From Lamellibrachia satsuma (Eukaryota; Annelida; Polychaeta; Sabellida; Siboglinidae), in contig BSQZ01000015.1 in assembly GCA_033239005.1 (NCBI GenBank), forward strand, positions 9,436,001 to 9,500,000: a stretch of 64,000 bases of DNA. Reading direction: 5' to 3'. The notes under the pieces were generated by a model. It had not been told where the DNA came from. It was given only the letters and a program-made list of their open reading frames with translations, and ran no database searches. Position numbers and translations under genes: made by a program. Position 1 is the stretch's first letter. Each line of letters begins with the position of its first letter. Shown here one piece after another: positions 38,157-49,884 of the stretch.

Positions 38157-39575
38157 TCAATGCGAAGGATTGTGCTGCATATTCTTCGACAACTGACCGA
38201 ACTGTGGGCAGAGCGGAGAGATTGAGAGTCGCAGAAGATACCTCAAACGTGTGTCTTTGAGTCGGCACCGGAGGTTGTTCTTTATGTGATTCATGGCGGA
38301 GAATCCTGATTCACATGACCATGTGCTGCCGAAAAGCAAAAAATGTCTGTGCTGCTTCGATCAGCACTGGAAATCGCACAGGCTCTTGCGTTTCCCAGAA
38401 AAGCAGGATATCGTCTTTCGCAGCATTAAACTAATTTTTTAGTCCTGGCACCACCTTGAAATCGATGAAATTGTCTTGAAACGCTGCTTCGTCGACTGCA
38501 AACGTTTGCGACAATGTTTAGCAAATAGCTGGTTCCGCAGTAAAAGGGCTTGCAAAGAAGCAGAAAACGTCGTCGATAGCAGCGAAGTCAGCGAATCGTC
38601 CGCTGAATGCGGTCTCCAGGCTGTTAACCACATCAGCAAGTACCCGCCAGGCGTCAGCGATACGTTCATCGTCTTCGCCACATAATTCTCTGGTGAACTT
38701 GAAGTGCAGAAAATTGCCGCCTTCTGCATGAACTCTGAAAAGTGTCACCTTGTCCTCGAAGCCCTTCACCGCTTCGTACAAATTACACAGCAACTTGTGC
38801 CGTCCTTGTAGCAGCAGGTTTAGCTTATTTAGGTGTCCGAAAATGTCAGTCAGAACGCAGAGTCGCACTCGAAACTTGTCATCTTCCAGATGGGCAACTG
38901 GGTGACCAATTTCTTTGAGAAAACTCACGATGTGAGGAAGCAGTGCAGCAAATCTCACAAGAAATGCACCCCGACTCAGCCAACGGACACTGTTGTAGAA
39001 TAGCACATCGCCGATTTCTGCATCATCAAGTGTAGACAAGTGATTTTGGAACTTCCAGTGGTTGATGTTCAACCAAGTGACGTGCGCGGATAAGGTTCAC
39101 GCTCACTGCAAGTTTTCATCGTATCCTGCAGACCACAGCCTGGTTTCGCGCACAGTGCTTGCTGGTGAATTATGCAGTGGTATGATATCAGATTCGGCTT
39201 TCCGATTTCTCGACGGAACAACGCAACGAATCCAGCTTGTCGACCAAACATGTTGGGTGCTCCGTACGTACACAGCGAAACCAAATTTTCCCACGTCAAA
39301 TCATTTTCTTCGCCGAACTTTAATAGCGCGCTGCAAACGTCCCGTGCTGTCGTTGTGCCCTTCAGTAGGATCAGGCATAGGAAGTCTTCTGATACACTTT
39401 CGTTGAAATGCCGCACAGATACCATCAGCTGTGCCGTGTCATTTTTGTCAGTGCTTTCGTCGAGAGCAAGTGAAAAAGCAGGACAGGCTCGCAACTTAGT
39501 CATCAGCTGCGTGAAAATATCACCACTCATCACATCGACGGGCACATGTGTCGGGTGAATGTGGCAGTTTCCCAA
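38157..39575 (-). pseudogene. hAT transposase pseudogene (GTF2IRD2/ZBED-like)
   Basis: Read on the minus strand, three consecutive pieces give a hAT transposase. The first (39,575-39,069) has FSLALDESTDKNDTAQL, the first catalytic Asp context, and LLKGTTTARDV. The second (39,072-38,518) has VRWLSRGAFLVRF and HLEDDKFRVRL. The third (about 38,340-38,220) has the C-terminal dimerisation region, CESGFSAMNHIKNNLRCRL. This order and these motifs match animal hAT proteins of the GTF2IRD2/ZBED5 type. The frame breaks near 39,070-39,100 and again after 38,518, with stops between, and no N-terminal BED finger is visible. The gene is therefore dead. It belongs to element B and would have encoded its cut-and-paste transposase. 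Confidence 0.85.
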
Positions 39576-39873
39576 TCTGTGTCATGGTTTGTGCATTTTT
39601 CGAACCTTTTAGCACGAATCAACTGCGTCCATGTTTTAAAATGTGTCGCTCGATTGGACACAAAAAAGCGGCGCGCCGGTCACATGACCGGCGGACTCCG
39701 GCGTACGCCGGCGGCGAATGAATCGAGTTCAACCATATAATAACTATTACTATGTCTATGGCTATGCAAGTACTGGTTCTACTTCTAGTCTGACGGCTTT
39801 TGTAGTACCAATGGCAATGCCTAAGTAGTACTGCCAACGCCAGGGCAATTATATGTTTGCGTAGGATGTGAAT
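39576..39873. other. Junction region left of element D
   Basis: Contains a CGGCGTACGCCGGCGG palindromic stretch (about 39,700) and the phrase GTCTATGGCTATG (about 39,752), whose inverted counterpart CCATAGCCATAG lies near 41,270. GGCAATGCC and CCAACGCC are likewise mirrored near 41,227-41,250. This suggests another inverted-repeat element surrounding D, but its ends and duplication could not be fixed. Confidence 0.4.
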
Positions 39874-41131
39874 CAAACATGGGGCTGAGAAAATTTCCAT
39901 GAGTAAAGTACGAGTACGACTACACTGGTGATTGCTGAGCACGAGTACGAGTACATTGCTCAAAGCTGAAAATGAGTACGAGTACATTTCCACGAGAACG
40001 AGTACCGGTACATCTTGTATTATATTATTGTAACTAAGTATAGTAATAATAACATATTTTAAAAATAAACATTGTGAATTAATTTATATAATTCAGGAAG
40101 AGCTGACTATGCAATGACAGTTGATCACACTTTTTTATGAGGAAAACCAAAAAACCTTTACGTTTGGGACCAAACTGGTGGTTGCATTCCATTTAAAGGA
40201 ACAATTCGCATTCAAATACAAATGTTAAGGGTATGCATTCAAATATGGGTTAAAATATATTTAAATTGAAAATACTTTTCAAAATACATTTCATAGCATA
40301 ATATAACAAGAGAAAAGAAATTAAGAAATATAACCATTAACTATGTATTATATATTTGAATAAATGAACACTGTTAGGCATATTGTGGCTGGCAGTGACC
40401 ACAAGTCAACAACTAATGTTTGTTGAGAGGGTGGATTAGCACCTGCCAATGTCCAGGGCTCAATACTCCTTTTGTACTTTAATTGGCACCAGACAATATT
40501 GGTGCAGGCTGTCTGACTTGAGTCACCAAACTTCTTCAGAAGAAGACTCAGCTAGCAGTACTTAGCACTGTCACTTGTGAGGATATGAACTAGGGGTTTC
40601 TGACTGGTAAAAGAATCAAAAGATGCTGCCTCTTGAAGCAAAGCTTCAGTACATTTAATGTGCATAAAAGGGATCCACATTGTGAATTTGTGAAAACTCA
40701 TCAGTAGCAAGTAAAAATGAAACCACATCTACTAAATGTAACAATAATAATTATTGCAAATCAGGGGCTATTCTGTTGCAATTAATATCATGGTTATTGC
40801 AGTAGAATTGACATAATTGTTTTTAATGATCCTGTATTAGAAAACATATAACTCGGCTGAGATGCATGCAAGAACATTTAAAATTCTTCTGCAGGTAATA
40901 CAATGTGCTACCATGCTTTTTGAAATTGTTGTAGTTGTTAATGATTTGATAATAAAAATCAAATAATTCTCACAATATCATATAAAAAAGTACTTGAATG
41001 TACTCATAATGTACTCGTAAAATCTGAGTACTTTAAACACGAGTATGAGTATGAGTACATGACCATAATTTCTACGAGTACGAGTATTTCAAAAATGTAC
41101 TAAAGTACCAAGTACTTCGGCTCCGGGTCTG
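39874..41131. mobile_element. hAT-type non-autonomous element D
   Basis: Starts CAAACATGGGGCTGAG and ends CTTCGGCTCCGGGTCTG; read inward the right end is CAGACCCGGAGCCGAAG, an imperfect inverted repeat. It is flanked by the 8-bp duplication ATGTGAAT (39,866-39,873 and 41,132-41,139). Subterminal regions at both ends are rich in GAGTACGAGTAC words. The 1,258-bp element has no coding capacity. It sits inside element B, making a third nested level. Confidence 0.88.
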
Positions 41132-41399
41132 ATGTGAATGTACGACTTAACCAATCTATTATAATAAATATGTTTCACAATTATACTAGACCATTTTTTA
41201 GTAAAACAATCATGCGTTTAAGGAAAGTTGGCATTGCCGTTGGCGTTGAGTTTCCGTAACTAGTATAGGCCATAGCCATAGTCTGTGGTGTGGAAGACAT
41301 AATAATATTACTAGCATAATAATTTCTCACTCAAAACTCTAAAAAACTGTATTGGTTTGGTTGTCACCTCTTTTCTTTTGACAAATAAACCCAGCACCT

Positions 41400-41890
41400 G
41401 TTGTACCACCTAACGGATATTATTGGATAACTGTCTTGATAGCCATGCCACGTCAGTTGAATCTGTTCGACAACGTTGTCCAGCTTAGGTTGTTCTATAA
41501 CTCTCCTTCAAAGTCACTTCCAGTGTTATGGAGCATTATCAGTACACATAATGGGGACACATTCTCCAACTTGGTGATCCTGGCAACCATGGCAATGGTC
41601 TGCCCAGTCCACACTGCGGATGTGGAACGTGGATTTTCAGCACAGAACATGTTGCGGAACAGGTTGTCTAGTCAGCGACTCAACATAATTGCTACAATCT
41701 AGGTAGAGGGTCCGCTTTGGCGAGAATTCAATTATGTTGAGTCCCTGGCAACCTTCAGGAAGGTGAAGGAAAAGCGCCTTTATCAGGGACTGATGGTGGT
41801 GTTAATGATTGGCGTTAATTTGATCGTGAAAGGTTTAATACATCTCACCTATACTGGGTGGCTCTGTATCAACCGAGTATGTAATTAATG
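41400..41890 (+). pseudogene. hAT transposase C-terminal fragment (ZNF862-like)
   Basis: The plus-strand frame beginning before the ATG at 41,436 contains LPVLWSIISTHNGDTFSNL and CPVHTADVERGFSAQN, followed by LRNRLSSQRLN. This is the hAT dimerisation domain of the type found in ZNF862/ZMYM-related proteins. An in-frame TAG follows at about 41,700, and the same frame then continues with EGPLWREFNYVESL and FRKVKEKRLYQ before ending. It is a different family from the minus-strand transposase and lies in the opposite orientation, so it marks a separate, truncated insertion within element B. Confidence 0.8.
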
Positions 41891-42386
41891 CTTCATCAGC
41901 AAGCAGTTTCTACAACAAAGTGTGAGTACAGCAAACAAGAATGTTTGATAAAGTTATATCTAACACGCAAATGCAGTTTATGTGACAATATCTGTCTGAC
42001 TAATTAAAACATGGAAAAAATGGTAATTCATTTGTTTATTTTGTGACTTTCAGCCCCTCCATATATCTTACATACATTAAGGATTCGAGGTGTTTTTTGC
42101 AATGGCCATTGCAACAAGCCACAAGTCTGTAGTGTATATTTTGCAATCATTATGCTTAGTGTAGCAACAAAATTAATGCTTCATAATATTTCAGATTTGT
42201 GTCAGCTCTATGGCTGTTTTGTAAAGTTGAAACAGTTAGTATAATTGTATTGAAAACCATCAGGAAACACGTTATTTAGTGCGCATAGAACAACTGGAAA
42301 ATTGGTACTGAAAAAAAAATTATATATATAGTTGAATCGGGCAGCGGGCCAAATTTGGCCCGCGGGCCAGAGTTTACGGAACGCTG
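41891..42386. other. Right part of element B, no gene
   Basis: AT-rich sequence with no supported coding region, ending in the GGGCCAAATTTGGCCC palindromic subterminal motif (about 42,349) and the element B terminus. Confidence 0.5.
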
Positions 42387-42599
42387 AATTAAGATCTTGA
42401 TTTTCAATTTGTGTGAGAGAGTATTTATATTTTTGTAGAGTTTCTGGTAGTTTGTTATAGAAAAACATACTGTAATATATTGTAATTGATGAAATTACAC
42501 AACATATTTCAATTACAGCAGAATTTAAAACCTGAAGTCAATTACAATTACAGCATTTTGCTGTAATCAATTACAATTACATAATTGGGCCCACCCCTG

Positions 42600-42645
42600 G
42601 ATGGGAGGCTCAGACCCTTGCCACACCCATTGCGTTACTGTGCAT
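42600..42645 (+). repeat. Remainder of the 42-bp minisatellite
   Basis: GATGGGAGGCTCAGACCCTTGCC resumes the unit interrupted at 36,944; its first eight bases are the right target duplication of element A. Confidence 0.9.
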
Positions 42646-43330
42646 ACACTATTCGTTCACATACCCACTACTGTCTATCGCCAGGTACTCATTTATCGAG
42701 CTGAAACAACAGGTAGTGAAAAAAATTGCATGTATGATGATGATATGAACCAGTGACTGCACTCAAATTATTATATTATGGTGTCTCAAATTGTATCCAT
42801 CTCCAAAGGACTTTTAATGATTATTTAAAAACATTATTATAATTTTGTACTCACGTTTCCACCTTAAAAACTGGATCCAATGTGCAGCTCAAATAGCCTA
42901 ACTCCTTCAACACTACCCTACCTATAAAATTTTATTTCTACTAGCTGACATCCTACCAAAATTTGCAAGCTAAGTTACAAATGGTTTAGGAATATTATTT
43001 TAATGACATGAATTGAAGCAAGCCATCATAAGCAATAATGACTCAACTAGATTAGCATTATATGCCCGACATTATAAAACTCTGAACACTATTTGCAGTT
43101 GATGGCTCTACAACACAAAACGTATATAAATTGCCTCAAGCCACAGTCTCCAAAAATCCTACATAATATTGCAAATCCACATTTTAAAGGCATTGATTAT
43201 TATTAAGCTCTCCCAGTGGATCAGCTTAGTTGCTCATGTGTCTATAGTTTTCAGTTTGTCTATATTCTTCTGTTATGGTCTCCATGACTGAATTCAATAT
43301 TCAAAGTGGAGTCTAACAGATATGTTTTAC
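42646..43330. other. Non-coding AT-rich spacer
   Basis: No gene, repeat array or RNA was recognised. Confidence 0.4.
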
Positions 43331-43479
43331 TAAATTAAAGGGGGGGTGAAGCACTCGAACAACCGTAGCCCAAACATAATAACATACCATTTACAGTATA
43401 TATCACCCTTATATTATGGACGCAACGCCACGGTAATTTTGTAATATCCTTTTTAACTTTGCCATTATCTTCGCTGGGC

Positions 43480-43980
43480 GGCGCCATATTGCTCTGCGAG
43501 GGGCTCAGCGGTATAGTGGTTTGAGTACGAGCTCCTGGCACGGCGTTCACACAGTAAAAACGTCTCGGAAAAACGGCCGAAACGCATGGAAATTCGAATA
43601 AAAAGAAAACTGGTATGCACTGGATGGCTCCTGGATATATCAACTAGTACTACAAATGCAAGGAAAACATTTTTGATCGACTTCCGAGGAAGAATTTGCA
43701 GCGGAAAAGGTGGTTGCAAATGCGGAAATTGCCGTGTCCGCCAGCCGCAGGCTCTGCGAGTGACCACTTTTCCGATGTAGATTACAAGACAAAAAACTAT
43801 GTGATGAGCATGGACAGACGGTGAGCATCAAGATGTCATTCTTGGTCAAAGACACCGTTCCATCTTAGATCTTTTTTCCGCATATGACCATGCATCTACA
43901 GACTATTCTGCGACAAGGAAACGTCAGATATCAGAGGGCAGAGCGATGCGTAGGAAGCGACGAGCCGAAACCAGGTTAGT
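43480..43980 (+). other. Possible decayed exon region, unrecognised
   Basis: CpG-containing DNA in an AT-rich setting. GCGCCATATTG (about 43,481) resembles a YY1-type motif seen in some animal promoters. One short frame from 43,586 contains a Cys cluster, GGCKCGNCRV. Another frame reads LCDEHGQTVSIKMSFLVKD before a stop, and a third reaches a good donor, CCAG|GTTAGT, near 43,975. The frames do not form one open gene. It may be a decayed gene or 5' exon; no family was recognised. Confidence 0.25.
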
Positions 43981-44925
43981 AAATTGGATTACCGTTACCA
44001 TTGTGACTTATCACTACGATTACAATATAGTTCCACCCCAATAAGCACAGCTGTGCTTCAACGTCAGCATATATATGACCCACAGTAAATCGAAATATAT
44101 GAATACAATAAAGTGCGAGTAAGTGTTAATAGTTTGATATAATTACGAGTGTTTTCCTATCCGCCGATTTATTTTCGACGTGACGTCAATACGTGGCCGT
44201 ACTCAAAACCATAACAATAACTCAGTAAGTGCTACAGGATATACTGCAGCCTTATAACATGGGCCATGGCGTATGTACTAGGCAAAATTATTCAAGAAAA
44301 TAATTTGATATTATTTATTGACAGTCATAATAAGTCTCATACTCCTGTGTTCTAAATGCCTAGAGAGCAAGCGGCAAGCGTAAGGCTAAGCTGGGGGGGG
44401 GGGGTAGATGCATGGGAGAAACACGACCAAAAGACAGTATAGACTATAGTGCAACAGAAGCCTACTGTTGCTGTTTACATTTCAAATTCCTTATGGAAAT
44501 ATTTAAATATACATATACTTTCATTGTGATTTAGTGCAAATGCAGTTACAAAAACTTTTTTAAAGTATTTAAATATTTAAGTAAAATGCATTTCACCCAT
44601 GCAATGTCTAGCTGGAAAGGAAACTAACTAAGACGTCGTCATCTACCCAGTTGAACACTGTCAGATTACATGTCTGCTTTCTATAATGACACTTTACAAG
44701 TTCTGTCTGAATTCTTGTGACTTGACAATAAGGCAAAATTATATAAAATTAATTTGCTTTATTGATCAGATTAAACCCCACATGTAATAACTGGAAGTTC
44801 ATAAAGAGATGTATTAATTACATTTTATTCTAAGTCGACTGATAACACTGTAATGAATATCGTGGGGGGAGGGGGCAACTGTCGGCAACCCACAATAGTA
44901 TTAGTACAAGCTATACATATGAAGG
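43981..44925. other. Non-coding spacer with a G13 run
   Basis: AT-rich with no supported gene. A homopolymer of about 13 G lies near 44,393-44,403. Confidence 0.4.
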
Positions 44926-45130
44926 AAGTATATCAGGCATGGGGTCAATTCTGTTTTGTCAATTCCAAAAAATCATTTCTAATTCTGCCTTGCAAAAAAT
45001 CAATTCCAACTGTTAAAATCCTAGGCTAAAGAAAAATTCAAATCCAATTCGTTTTAACACAGTTTTATTTGTCACGTGTGCACAATCATATTTAATTAGA
45101 TATGATTAAAAAATTATTGTTCGTTAAATG

Positions 45131-45148
45131 CACACACACACATATATA

Positions 45149-45228
<80 letters not shown>
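45131..45228. repeat. (CA)/(TG)/(TA) microsatellite
   Basis: CACACACA, then TGTGTGTG, then about 38 TA units. The Tyr/Ile open frames here are artefacts. Confidence 0.95.
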
Positions 45229-45230
<2 letters not shown>

Positions 45231-45384
45231 GTTTGCCATAAAAAACTTTAAAATGGCATCCAGCCATTTCATATGTACTTTCTGCTGCGACACCTCTCCT
45301 GGATTTTTGCTAACAAAACCAGACAATTTGGACAGCCCAGGACAGTTGGGTCATTAATCTGAGTTTTGAACAGTTTCCCCTGTT

Positions 45385-45495
45385 TATATCGGGTCCAGGT
45401 CATTTGCCCCCCTCCTGGACATTTGCCCCTTTGTCACTTGCCCCCCAGACATTAGCCCCTTGCCTTATTCAAAATCTGGACATTTGCCCCCTGTC
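45385..45495 (+). repeat. GACATTTGCCCC short repeat
   Basis: Four or five degenerate copies of (G/T)(A/C)CATTTGCCCC at irregular 18-35 base spacing. Confidence 0.7.
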
Positions 45496-45699
45496 CGTAG
45501 CTTCTGGATTATTTGTAAGTTTTTTTAAGAAATGTTTTTTAAACTTATTTTTTATTTCTGAACATGAATTCAAGATATATATTACCCTAATTGCAATTAA
45601 TGTTCTTTGTGCCAGATCAGCCAAGTAAATTACTTTATGTAGTTGGAGATGATCCTGTAATCAAAGGATTATCTTTATTGCAATTGTGGAAGAAGCCAG

Positions 45700-46305
45700 T
45701 GACATTAGGACCTGGACATGTTAGGACAATTGAGGATATTTGAAAGAAACCATCTCAACAAGGTTTCTTTTGAATTGCATTTACCATGGAGAGTTGGAGT
45801 GACTCCATTTTCCTATCAAACTGGATGCACAAGCCAGAGTTGTCACAATTCACCATGGAAATTACTACTAGCATCTGAGGAGGTCAGAAGCTATGTTTTG
45901 AGTGTCATTCCTACACCAAGAAGGGGGACCAACAAGATTACTCTTCAATGGGAGTGAAGCCAGCGTCGATCCTGATCATGCAAGGGTGCTGTGGTCACTG
46001 ATCTGATCTCCAGATCCAGAATGTAATCAACAAGACTGCCTGCAACCATGATGGTGACACGGCACAGATAGAAGCTGCCAAGGTCGGTGAGGACCTGTAA
46101 ACTAAGGCAGCTAATACCAGGGGCACTCCAAACCAGCTGACCTATGACTCGTTACTGTCCACTACTGTTTGTGGAAGCATCACCCCAAGAACCCATCTTC
46201 AACCACTGATCTGACTATCAATGATACCTGGAAGACAACTGGTGACAAGATCATCTCATACACACTCCAGGGGATCGGCCATTGCATTAGGCTAAAGTGA
46301 CTTCG
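45700..46305 (+). pseudogene. Decayed coding-like stretch in element E
   Basis: The frame from 45,718 to 45,957 includes WKLLLASEEVRSYVLSVIP, and downstream other frames read QIEAAKVGEDL and GTPNQLTYDSLL. A further frame ends cleanly with LQGIGHCIRLK and a stop near 46,300. Stops and frame changes separate them. Low-repeat composition and long sub-frames suggest a former gene, perhaps cargo or a transposase fragment. No family was recognised and the call is weak. Confidence 0.3.
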
Positions 46306-47145
46306 ACTTGTCATTGAATGTTATGTTATTGTAGTAATAATGATAAAACTGCAAACTGATTTTCACTTGTCAACTATCATAGCAAAAGGGGCAGATGTCT
46401 GGGGGGGAGCAAATATACTAGGAGTCAGATTTATATCGCTATCAGTTGTGGTATCATTGATATTTCATAAAATTTACTGGAAAGTTTGAGTCTTCAACAT
46501 CCTAATCTCCAACATGTATTCTCCATGGGGGCATTTTAATTACTACAAAGGGCAAACCCTACAGCCACACGTAACAGCATTGTACAGATGACCAGTGACA
46601 TGTTTAGTATGGGAAACTTGTGGGCTGAACATTAGGCTTGGATAAACAAGGGGCTGTATTCAAGTGGGGCAGGCTTCCTCTCTCACACAAAGGGAATGTG
46701 CAGCCAGGTGCCCTTAATTGTCAATCTCTGTAAATAAACCTTGTACACTGAGAAAGAAAATGAGGCCTGAATGGCCTGATTTTGGTTTTACTGTCTGTTA
46801 CAGTAACTTAGTATTTCTTTTTGATGCAAATGCTTGATTATATTGTTCTTGGTCACAATGTTTCAATACCAGAGTAGACAGTGTCTATGCTGTAATGTTG
46901 ACAACTTCCTGGCTGTTACCAGATTCAGGGTGACATGCTAATAGCAGACAAATATGATTTTAAAAGTAATATAAGTAAATATAAGGGTAAATATTAACAG
47001 TATCAAGTCAATAATTCCAACAAAATCAATTCCAATTAACAAAAAATAAATTTCGGAAAAAAAAATTCCAATTAAAAAAAATGTTTAAGTCAATTCCAAT
47101 TCCGGAACTGGAATTGAGGGTCAGTTCCACATGCCTGAAGTATAT

Positions 47146-47918
47146 TCATGAAAATATCTTGTCTCTGTGTACTACAGCAACAGTCATGAACAGTATAATT
47201 GAATTGAAACAAGCTTATGTCTGTGGGGCTTTTGTCGGGAGGGGCCTTTGTCGGGAGGGGCTTTTGTCCATGCACCATACTATCTAGCAGATGCTTTCAG
47301 TATAATACCTAATAATTATATATTTACATATATACATATATATATATAAGTGTGGGCAGGTATGTGTGTGTGCGTGCAGCATTTATAAGATAAAGATGTC
47401 ACAAACATAGATCTGCATTTGGTCCAATAACAATATTCTTGCATTATGTTATCTAAATCGAATGTCAGATATAAAATAAGGAACCCCATAGAAAGTGAAC
47501 CTATGGGTCCATATTTTGTTATGGAATTTGGACCCCTTATAGAATTTTGACCTCCCTGGCCCATTGAAAACAGTGCAATGTTGATTAGATAATATAATGC
47601 ACTTTGGAGCTAGGATGCTACAATTTTGGTTACATGCGTTTGGTTATGTTACCAGTGGCATTCGTCAAACTGACCAAACAGATTCATTAAAAACATTAAG
47701 AGATCAGTGAAAGACCCATTGGTTGAATTAACATGGTTCCATAGGGAAAATGCTTTTCCCTGTGGTTGATTACTTTATACATTCTATATGACACTGGCAC
47801 TCTTATATTCTAAAAATAATATATACAAGTGAAAGTTTCTCACATTGTGATTCATTTTTATAATGCAAAAGATGAATTTTGTAAAATTTTCAAGTCACTG
47901 TATGTGTAATCTTTTCAG
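47146..47918. other. Non-coding spacer
   Basis: Contains a duplicated GGGAGGGGC(C/T)TTTGTC phrase near 47,235-47,268 and a short TA/TG microsatellite near 47,330-47,375. No gene is supported. Confidence 0.4.
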
Positions 47919-48478
47919 ATGAAGGATTCACCATTGGTTCATATAAGTACAGGTACTAGTTTTGAAGCATCCAGCACTACGGGTGATGCCGTCAATCTTT
48001 ACATTACGGATGTCACCTTTAGTGCCATCACTGCTACTACTGCTGTGGCACCACATACAACTGATGCTGAAATGCAAATCGATCCGGTAACGATATTTCA
48101 AGTGCGACACTTCGCGAATGCTGCTGTAGTCACGGATGACATTATTGCACCAATGAACGTTGATCATGACTACTCCTATGTGAAGCTTCCATCAGATTCA
48201 GTGAGAATAAAGACATTGGTGCAGATGATGCACACTATGTGATAACAGCGACATAACCGAGGGTGACTCAAGCAGCTCCGACACCTATGAGAAAGAGAAG
48301 AAGTTTGTCATTCGTGAGAAAAACTCATATCACTTTTCTGCACCTGCCACACACCAAACAGCCATAAACTGTGACACAGGTTGTACTCATGTGTGATCTA
48401 TCAGCCAAGGTCTTTCGGATACTGAGGTGTCTGTCAGAGGAAAGTGTGCTGATTTCTACCCCTGGATGAATGAAAGGT
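47919..48478 (+). pseudogene. Exon-like segment, unrecognised, probably decayed
   Basis: A splice-acceptor-like CTTTTCAG immediately precedes an ATG at 47,919, followed by 107 open codons rich in Thr, Ala and Asp. After the stop at 48,242 another frame reads DITEGDSSSSDTYEKEKKF, an acidic-to-basic stretch like those before domains in some animal transposon-derived proteins. A donor-like GAAAG|GTGAAT closes the region near 48,477. The needed frame change argues for decay. No family can be named. Confidence 0.3.
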
Positions 48479-48489
48479 GAATTGAATAT

Positions 48490-48935
48490 GTTAGGTGTAC
48501 ATGTACTATCAGTCAGAATAAGTAGTGTATTGGTGTATATTTAGTGCCAGTAGTGTATTGGAACAGATGGTTGGTGTGCAAGTACTATCAGTCAGAACAA
48601 GTAGTGTATTGATACATATGATTGGTGTACATTTACTGTCAATACAAGTAGTGTATTTGGTAGAGAATGAGACGCTGTCAGTAGGAACAAGTAGTAGATT
48701 CAGTCAGAACAAGTAGTATATTAGATACACATGATTGGTGTACATTTACTGTCAGAAGAAGTAGTGAAATGGTGCAGATTCCAGAATGAGATCATTGGTG
48801 TACATTTACAGTTGGTAGGAACAAGTAGTGTATTGGTATGCATGATTGGTGTACGTTTACTGTCAGTCAGAACAAGTAATATTGTTACACATGATTGGTG
48901 TACATTTACTGTCCAATAAAAACAAGTAGTCTATT
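48490..48935 (+). repeat. Degenerate ~50-bp minisatellite
   Basis: About eight imperfect units containing GATTGGTGTACATTTACTGTC and CAGAACAAGTAGTGTATTGG. Individual units lose or gain internal parts. Confidence 0.85.
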
Positions 48936-49660
48936 GCCATTGGTACAGATGATGATGGTGAAACAGTTAAAATGCCTTGGTTTTATAAAGATTAATTATT
49001 TCCTAAGCTAAACTACCAGTATATTTGATATGTTGTGGCATAATAATGATGTGTGTAACTGTGATATCCATGTTCCAGGTTGTATTTCCCGGTGGTAGAA
49101 GTCACTGTTTTTAGTCAATGTTTAGTCTTGGTTTCAGTCGTTCTAGTTAGCCTTATTTCTTTGGTAATTGTTTTTCTATGTGAATAAACTGTTGATATAT
49201 CTTATGTTGGTCTGAATATAAATGAAATTTTGTGTAGTGACATGCAAGATGCTGCAGGTAACATTTTTGTTGACAGAAGTGGGATATGGATAAGAAGGCA
49301 TTCACATCATTCAGTTATTAATATTTTAGTGGTAATCTTTGTAGTTTTCCAGGTTGTGTTTCGACCTGCTGCATACTGTGGGTGCCTCACAATTTGTCTA
49401 TATCAGACTATCAGTACACTCACCTGTGTCAGGTCAATCTCCATAGCTAAACTTTCCATCAATTCAATTTGGTTCAGAATAGACATCACAGATCCTTCCC
49501 ACATCGCAGGATGGGATTACTTGTCTTGCCTTTCCTGAGCCTGAAATATAATTTGTCAGGGTTAGTTGAAAACACTAATTCTATAATTACCATAATAGTT
49601 ACAAAACTGTGAACATTACATACTGTCAGTAGTTAATTATTGTTATTTAAATGATTACAT
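48936..49660. other. Non-coding spacer
   Basis: No supported gene. An AATAAA lies near 49,183 after T-rich sequence. Confidence 0.4.
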
Positions 49661-49663
49661 TCC

Positions 49664-49830
49664 GGGCTGGGTCCAATTACGTAATTGTAATTGATTACAG
49701 CAAAATTGTGTAATTATAATATTGTAATTGATTATGGTTTCAAATTTGTGCTGTAATTGTTATATTTTGTATAATTGAAAATTTTGTTCAATTACAATCA
49801 ATTACAATCAATTACAGTACGTTTCATATC
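49664..49830 (+). mobile_element. Fragment related to hAT element A
   Basis: GGGCTGGGTCCAATTAC is followed by repeated TAATTGTAATTGATTAC words, matching the left end and subterminal repeats of element A. The opposite terminus and a duplication were not found. Confidence 0.65.
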
Positions 49831-49884
49831 ACAAACAACCTGAACAAACTGTCAATAAAATATAATTTAAGTCTCATACAGGTT

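Larger units (their letters stand above)
37950..42386 (-). mobile_element. hAT element B carrying a broken transposase gene
   Basis: Left end CAGGGATCAGCAAACG continues into GAGGGCCAAAATTTGG. The right end, read inward on the minus strand, is CAGCGTTCCGTAAAC then GCGGGCCAAATTTGG. Both are flanked by the perfect 8-bp duplication AATTAAGA (37,942-37,949 and 42,387-42,394). It is inserted inside element A. The transposase remnant at 38,157-39,575 is on the minus strand, and the gene's 5' part is missing or displaced. Further insertions (element D and probably others) lie between 39.7 and 42 kb. Confidence 0.92.
36945..42599. mobile_element. hAT-type non-autonomous element A, host of nested insertions
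   Basis: Starts CAGGGCTGGGTCCAATTAC and ends ATAATTGGGCCCACCCCTG, an imperfect terminal inverted repeat. It is flanked by the perfect 8-bp duplication GATGGGAG taken from the 42-bp minisatellite. Both ends carry subterminal CAATTACAATTAC repeats. Without the inserted element B it would be about 1.2 kb and encodes nothing recognisable, so it is a MITE-like hAT relative. A related end lies near 49,664. The 8-bp duplication and CAGGG termini are hallmarks of the hAT superfamily. Confidence 0.92.
44934..47137. mobile_element. hAT-type element E
   Basis: Starts CAGGCATGGGGTCAATTC and ends with GAATTGAGGGTCAGTTCC then CATGCCTG, so both termini begin CAGGCATG when read inward. It is flanked by the perfect 8-bp duplication AAGTATAT (44,926-44,933 and 47,138-47,145). 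Subterminal CAATTCCAATT-like repeats occur at both ends. The 2,204-bp element holds an AT microsatellite, a TTGCCCC-rich repeat and a decayed coding-like stretch, but no recognisable transposase. Confidence 0.88.

Noticed and set aside
43495..43550. tRNA or tRNA-derived SINE suggested by GGCTCAGCGGTATAGTGG
   Set aside because: The A-box-like and B-box-like words are too close together and no cloverleaf can be formed.
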